DNA from: an uncultured Collinsella sp.
Lineage (GTDB): Bacteria > Actinomycetota > Coriobacteriia > Coriobacteriales > Coriobacteriaceae
Direction of reading: 5' to 3'
DNA: 8,833 bases
NCBI GenBank assembly: GCA_900541245.1
Contig: UQIS01000053.1
Span: 1-8,833, forward strand
A model generated the notes under the pieces. That model had not been told where the DNA came from. It searched no databases and saw only the letters and a list, made by a program, of their open reading frames with translations. Made by a program: the position numbers and the translations under genes. Numbering within the stretch: position 1 is the stretch's first letter; every line of letters starts with the position of its first letter. This document shows positions 6,245 through 8,833 of the stretch, piece after piece.

Positions 6245-8332
6245 ATGGCCGATCTTACTGACCGCTTCGGGACCATGGTGTTCTCTGAGGAAGTCATGAA
6301 GGACTACCTCCCCAAGGACATTTGGAAGCGCCTTGCTGCAACCCTCGAGGGCGGTGAGCCGCTCGACCTGGATGTGGCCAACGCCGTTGCCCACGCCATG
6401 AAGGTCTGGGCCATCTCCAAGGGCGCGACGCACTACGCACACTGGTTCCAGCCGCTTTCGGGCATTACTTCCGAGAAGCACGACAGCTTCCTGGAGCCCA
6501 ACCACGACGGCACCGCTATTACCAAGTTTACGGGCAAGAACCTCATCCAGGGCGAGCCCGATGCCTCCAGCTTCCCCAACGGCGGCTTGCGTGCCACCTT
6601 CGAGGCCCGTGGCTACACCGCCTGGGATCCCACCAGCCCCGCTTTTATCAAGGACGATGTCCTGTGCATCCCCACGGCTTTCTGCTCCTACACAGGCGAG
6701 GCCCTGGACAAGAAGACCCCGCTGCTGCGCTCCATGACCGCGCTCTCGCGTGAGTCCAAGCGCGTTTTGGCGCTGTTTGGTAAGACCCCCAAGAAGGTCG
6801 TTCCTTCCGTGGGCGACGAGCAGGAGTACTTCCTGATCAAGAAGGACGCTTACCGCAAGCGCAAGGACCTGGTCATCACCGGCCGCACCCTCTTTGGCGC
6901 TGCCCCCTGCAAGGGCCAGGAGCTCGAGGAGCACTACTTTGGCGCTATCCGCCCCACCGTCTCGGCCTATATGAAGGACCTGGATGACGAACTGTGGGCG
7001 CTTGGCATTCCCGCCAAGACCAAGCACAACGAGGTCGCTCCCTGCCAGCATGAGCTCGCCCCTGTCTATGGCGAGGTCAACGAGGCCATCGACCAGAATC
7101 TGGTCATGATGGAGAAGATGAAGCTCATCGCCTCCCGTCACGACTTGGTCTGCCTGCTGCACGAGAAGCCCTTCGAGGGCATCAACGGTTCGGGCAAGCA
7201 CAACAACTGGTCGCTTGGTACCGAGTCCGAGAACCTGCTCGATCCGGGCGACACCCCGCTCGACAACCTGCAGTTCATTGTCTTCCTCACCGCGGTGATC
7301 GAGGCCGTCGATAACTATCAGGAGCTCCTGCGTGCCTCCGTTGCCTCGGCCGGCAACGATCATCGTCTGGGCGCCAACGAGGCTCCTCCGGCGATTATGT
7401 CCATCTTCCTGGGCGACCAGCTTACCGAGGTCGTCGAGAAGATCATCGATGGCAAGGCTTCCGTCCATGCCACGCGCGGCGTGCTCGACCTGGGCGCCGA
7501 TACCCTGCCCAAGTTGATGCAGGACAACACCGACCGCAACCGCACCTCCCCGTTTGCCTTCACCGGCAACAAGTTCGAGTTCCGTGCCTGCGGCTCCGAG
7601 CAGAACGTCTCCGACTCCAACCTGGTGCTCGATGCCGCCGTGGCCAAGTCGCTCAAGTCCTTCGCCGATGCTCTTGAGGGTACGCCCGAGGATAAGTTCC
7701 AGGACGCCGCGCTCGAGTACTGCAAGAAGGTGCTGACCGATCACCAGCGCATCCTGTTCTCCGGCGACGGCTACTCCGACGAGTGGCCCATCGAGGCCGA
7801 AAAGCGCGGCCTTGCCAACAACAAGACCACGGCCGACGCCCTGCCCGCCTTTGTTTCCGATAAGGCTATCGCGCTCTTTGAGGAGACGGGTGTCCTGACC
7901 AAGGCCGAGGCCCAGTGCCGTTACGACTGCAAGCTCGAGAAGTACAACAAGCTCATGAACATCGAGGCTACCACGATGGTTCGCGAGGCACGTCGTACCT
8001 ATCGCCCGGTCATTACCGCCTACGCCACCAAGGTCGCTAAGGGCCTTGAGACTATTCGTGCCGCCGGTGCTGAGGCCGCCATGCAGTGCGAGCAGAACAC
8101 GCTCAACAAGCTCTGCAACGGCATCACCGCCATCAACGACTCCATCAAGGCGCTCGACGCCGTGCATCAGAAGGCCGAGGCCCTCGATGGGCAGGAGCAG
8201 GCCAACGTGTATGCACACGAGGTCGTTCCCGCTATGGATACACTGCGCGCCGCCGTGGATGCCATGGAGGAGATCGTGGCCGCCGACTACTGGCCGGTCC
8301 CGACCTACGACGACATCCTGTTCTACGTGTAG
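6245..8332 (+). CDS. glnN: Glutamine synthetase type III
   Basis: A 695-residue cytosolic enzyme that condenses glutamate and ammonium at the cost of ATP. Its length is typical of type III (GlnN, about 700-730) and far from type I (about 450-470). Type-specific motifs include KGATHYAHWFQPLSG (59-73), EKHDSF (77-82), GEPDASSFPNGGLRATFEARG (103-123), GDEQEYFL (190-197, metal-binding glutamates), KTKHNEVAPCQHELAPVYGE (258-277), INGSGKHNNWSLGT (313-326, nucleotide and glutamate site) and NRTSPFAFTGNKFEFRACGS (432-451). The helical C-terminal region typical of the type is also present. The upstream frame to 6182 is discounted because of the ribosome binding site and lack of family similarity. The gene stands alone and divergent from the metF operon, followed by its own terminator. 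No nitrogen regulator or ammonium transporter is in the window. All motifs look intact. Confidence 0.97.
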   Translation: MADLTDRFGTMVFSEEVMKDYLPKDIWKRLAATLEGGEPLDLDVANAVAHAMKVWAISKGATHYAHWFQPLSGITSEKHDSFLEPNHDGTAITKFTGKNLIQGEPDASSFPNGGLRATFEARGYTAWDPTSPAFIKDDVLCIPTAFCSYTGEALDKKTPLLRSMTALSRESKRVLALFGKTPKKVVPSVGDEQEYFLIKKDAYRKRKDLVITGRTLFGAAPCKGQELEEHYFGAIRPTVSAYMKDLDDELWALGIPAKTKHNEVAPCQHELAPVYGEVNEAIDQNLVMMEKMKLIASRHDLVCLLHEKPFEGINGSGKHNNWSLGTESENLLDPGDTPLDNLQFIVFLTAVIEAVDNYQELLRASVASAGNDHRLGANEAPPAIMSIFLGDQLTEVVEKIIDGKASVHATRGVLDLGADTLPKLMQDNTDRNRTSPFAFTGNKFEFRACGSEQNVSDSNLVLDAAVAKSLKSFADALEGTPEDKFQDAALEYCKKVLTDHQRILFSGDGYSDEWPIEAEKRGLANNKTTADALPAFVSDKAIALFEETGVLTKAEAQCRYDCKLEKYNKLMNIEATTMVREARRTYRPVITAYATKVAKGLETIRAAGAEAAMQCEQNTLNKLCNGITAINDSIKALDAVHQKAEALDGQEQANVYAHEVVPAMDTLRAAVDAMEEIVAADYWPVPTYDDILFYV

Positions 8333-8362
8333 AATGTAACTGACATATCGTCACGATTTTGA

Positions 8363-8400
8363 GCCGGGGTCCGCATCATGCGGGCCCCGGCTTTTTGTTT
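8363..8400 (+). terminator. Rho-independent terminator of glnN
   Basis: A 12-bp stem (8363-8374 with 8380-8391), perfect except for one T-G wobble, around the 5-nt loop ATCAT, followed by TTTTTGTTT. It begins 31 nt after the glnN stop. A textbook intrinsic terminator. Confidence 0.95.
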
Positions 8401-8455
8401 GAGAAGGACGCTTTGAAGCCCGTTTTGCAACTGATTCACCCACGCAATAAGGGGT

Positions 8456-8676
8456 CGTGGGCAAAAAACGTCAAATATGAGTACTGTCACAAGTCCCGTA
8501 GCATTATCTTTTTGCAAAATATGCAGTGTTACGCAACATATGTTCAAGAACATAGCTGATAAACGCCTGCAATCCTTCCGCCGTAGGATCCCTGGCGTCT
8601 AAATCGCCTTCTGATGGCATGAAATCGCTGCCACTAAATTGGTAACAGTACTCATATTTGCTATTTTTTGCCCACG
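8456..8676. repeat. 221-bp element with 35-bp imperfect terminal inverted repeats (MITE- or REP-like)
   Basis: The left arm 8456-8490 and the reverse complement of the right arm 8642-8676 agree at 31 of 35 positions. Differences are one 3-base block and one C/T change. Both arms read inward as CGTGGGC, six A, three variable bases, then CAAATATGAGTACTGT. The 151-nt interior is AT-richer than the genes beside it and has a perfect 7-bp palindrome (8539-8545 and 8548-8554) near the centre. No clear target-site duplication was found. The extent and symmetry suggest a non-autonomous mobile or dispersed repeat; a large RNA hairpin is the alternative. Copy number elsewhere cannot be seen here. Confidence 0.6.
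8504..8620 (-). CDS. Possible small ORF or protein relic inside the inverted-repeat element
   Basis: A 38-codon frame starting MPSEGDLDARDP and ending NTAYFAKR. It is protein-like in composition, with acidic and helical-looking stretches, and the same frame stays open upstream through the right repeat arm to about 8698 without another usual start codon. No Shine-Dalgarno precedes the ATG. It could be a decayed gene fragment or a conserved frame of a repeat family, or chance. No homologous family recognised. Given as a lead, not as an established gene. Confidence 0.2.
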   Translation of the reverse strand: MPSEGDLDARDPTAEGLQAFISYVLEHMLRNTAYFAKR

Positions 8677-8708
8677 GGCCCTTGGATGACAGTGTGATTT
8701 AATGCCCT

Positions 8709-8733
8709 CGGGGTTCGAATCCCGGCGTTGGGG
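8709..8733 (+). other. tRNA T-arm-like fragment
   Basis: The loop TTCGAAT (8714-8720) lies between five-base arms (8709-8713 and 8721-8725) that pair at four of five positions, followed by seven bases that would be an acceptor 3' strand. No matching acceptor 5' strand, D-arm or anticodon arm is visible upstream and there is no CCA, so this is not a complete tRNA. It may be a relic of a tRNA 3' end, a common integration site, or chance. Confidence 0.3.
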
Positions 8734-8756
8734 AAGAAAAAGCCCGTCACCGAATT

Positions 8757-8833
8757 TGAACTGCGCCCCAAATCTTGGACGCCCTAAATAGCGACTAGGC
8801 CGCGAGGGCCTGATTCCGGAACTCCTCCGGGGT
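8757..8833 (-). mobile_element. End of an IS3/IS150-type insertion sequence, cut by the window edge
   Basis: The element appears to begin at TGAACTGCGCCCCAAA (8757 on), followed by TCTTGGAC. This resembles the terminal repeats of IS150-type elements, which start with TG and carry a CCCAA...TTGGAC core. The transposase reading frame ends 38 nt inside this boundary, the spacing expected at the right end of such elements. The other end, and so the target duplication, lies beyond the window. Confidence 0.7.
8795..8833 (-). CDS. IS3-family transposase, C-terminal end only (partial)
   Basis: The last 12 codons and stop of a minus-strand gene that enters from beyond position 8833: TPEEFRNQALAA. This ending is characteristic of IS3/IS150-group OrfB transposases (DDE integrase type), where a (T/S)PxE(F/Y)RN segment closes the protein. 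The catalytic residues are outside the window, so whether the copy is intact cannot be judged. The adjacent terminal repeat supports the call. Confidence 0.7.
   Translation of the reverse strand, partial: TPEEFRNQALAA

Noticed and set aside
6194..8218. A 674-codon minus-strand open frame opposite glnN
   Set aside because: Antisense shadow of glnN, caused by codon bias; no recognisable domain or ribosome binding site.
8359..8559. A 66-codon plus-strand open frame downstream of glnN
   Set aside because: Its start lies just before and runs through the glnN terminator hairpin and has no ribosome binding site; only the part in the repeat arm is of interest, and that is reported with the element.

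Overview
The window looks like part of the chromosome of a GC-rich, anaerobic gut-type actinobacterium, most likely Coriobacteriia and plausibly Collinsella. This is an inference from the gene set: a type III glutamine synthetase, a PFL/DUF711 protein, and a methionine synthase that lacks its own reactivation domain and sits beside a separate reactivation protein. GC-rich codon use and the style of the IS3-family remnant fit too. No rRNA, complete tRNA or CRISPR array is visible.

Layout. Positions 120-5818 carry four minus-strand genes, read from right to left: metF (methylenetetrahydrofolate reductase), a stand-alone MetH activation-domain protein, metH (B12-dependent methionine synthase) and a PFL/DUF711 (UPF0210) protein of unknown function. 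The first three are tightly packed: the first junction is a TAATG overlap and the second a 9-nt gap whose Shine-Dalgarno contains the upstream stop codon. They form a clear operon. A 108-nt gap with a strong hairpin separates metH from the PFL gene, so co-transcription of the last gene is uncertain.

Positions 5819-6244 are a divergent, AT-richer control region. It holds an operator-like perfect inverted repeat and a hairpin-rich leader in front of glnN. No promoter could be placed with confidence. glnN (6245-8332, plus strand) encodes a full-length type III glutamine synthetase and ends in a strong intrinsic terminator.

Positions 8401-8833 hold no ordinary gene but are rich in structure. There is a roughly 221-bp element with 35-bp imperfect terminal inverted repeats (31/35 identical) and a protein-like minus-strand frame inside it, then a tRNA T-arm-like relic, then the end of an IS3/IS150-type insertion sequence with the last 12 transposase codons at the window edge.

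How the genes work together: MetF makes 5-methyl-THF, MetH uses it to methylate homocysteine through cobalamin, and the separate activation protein presumably rescues oxidised cobalamin by reductive methylation with SAM. GlnN assimilates ammonium. The PFL protein has no assigned role. The region is mostly core metabolism; the most unusual signal is the inverted-repeat element and its surroundings at the right-hand end.
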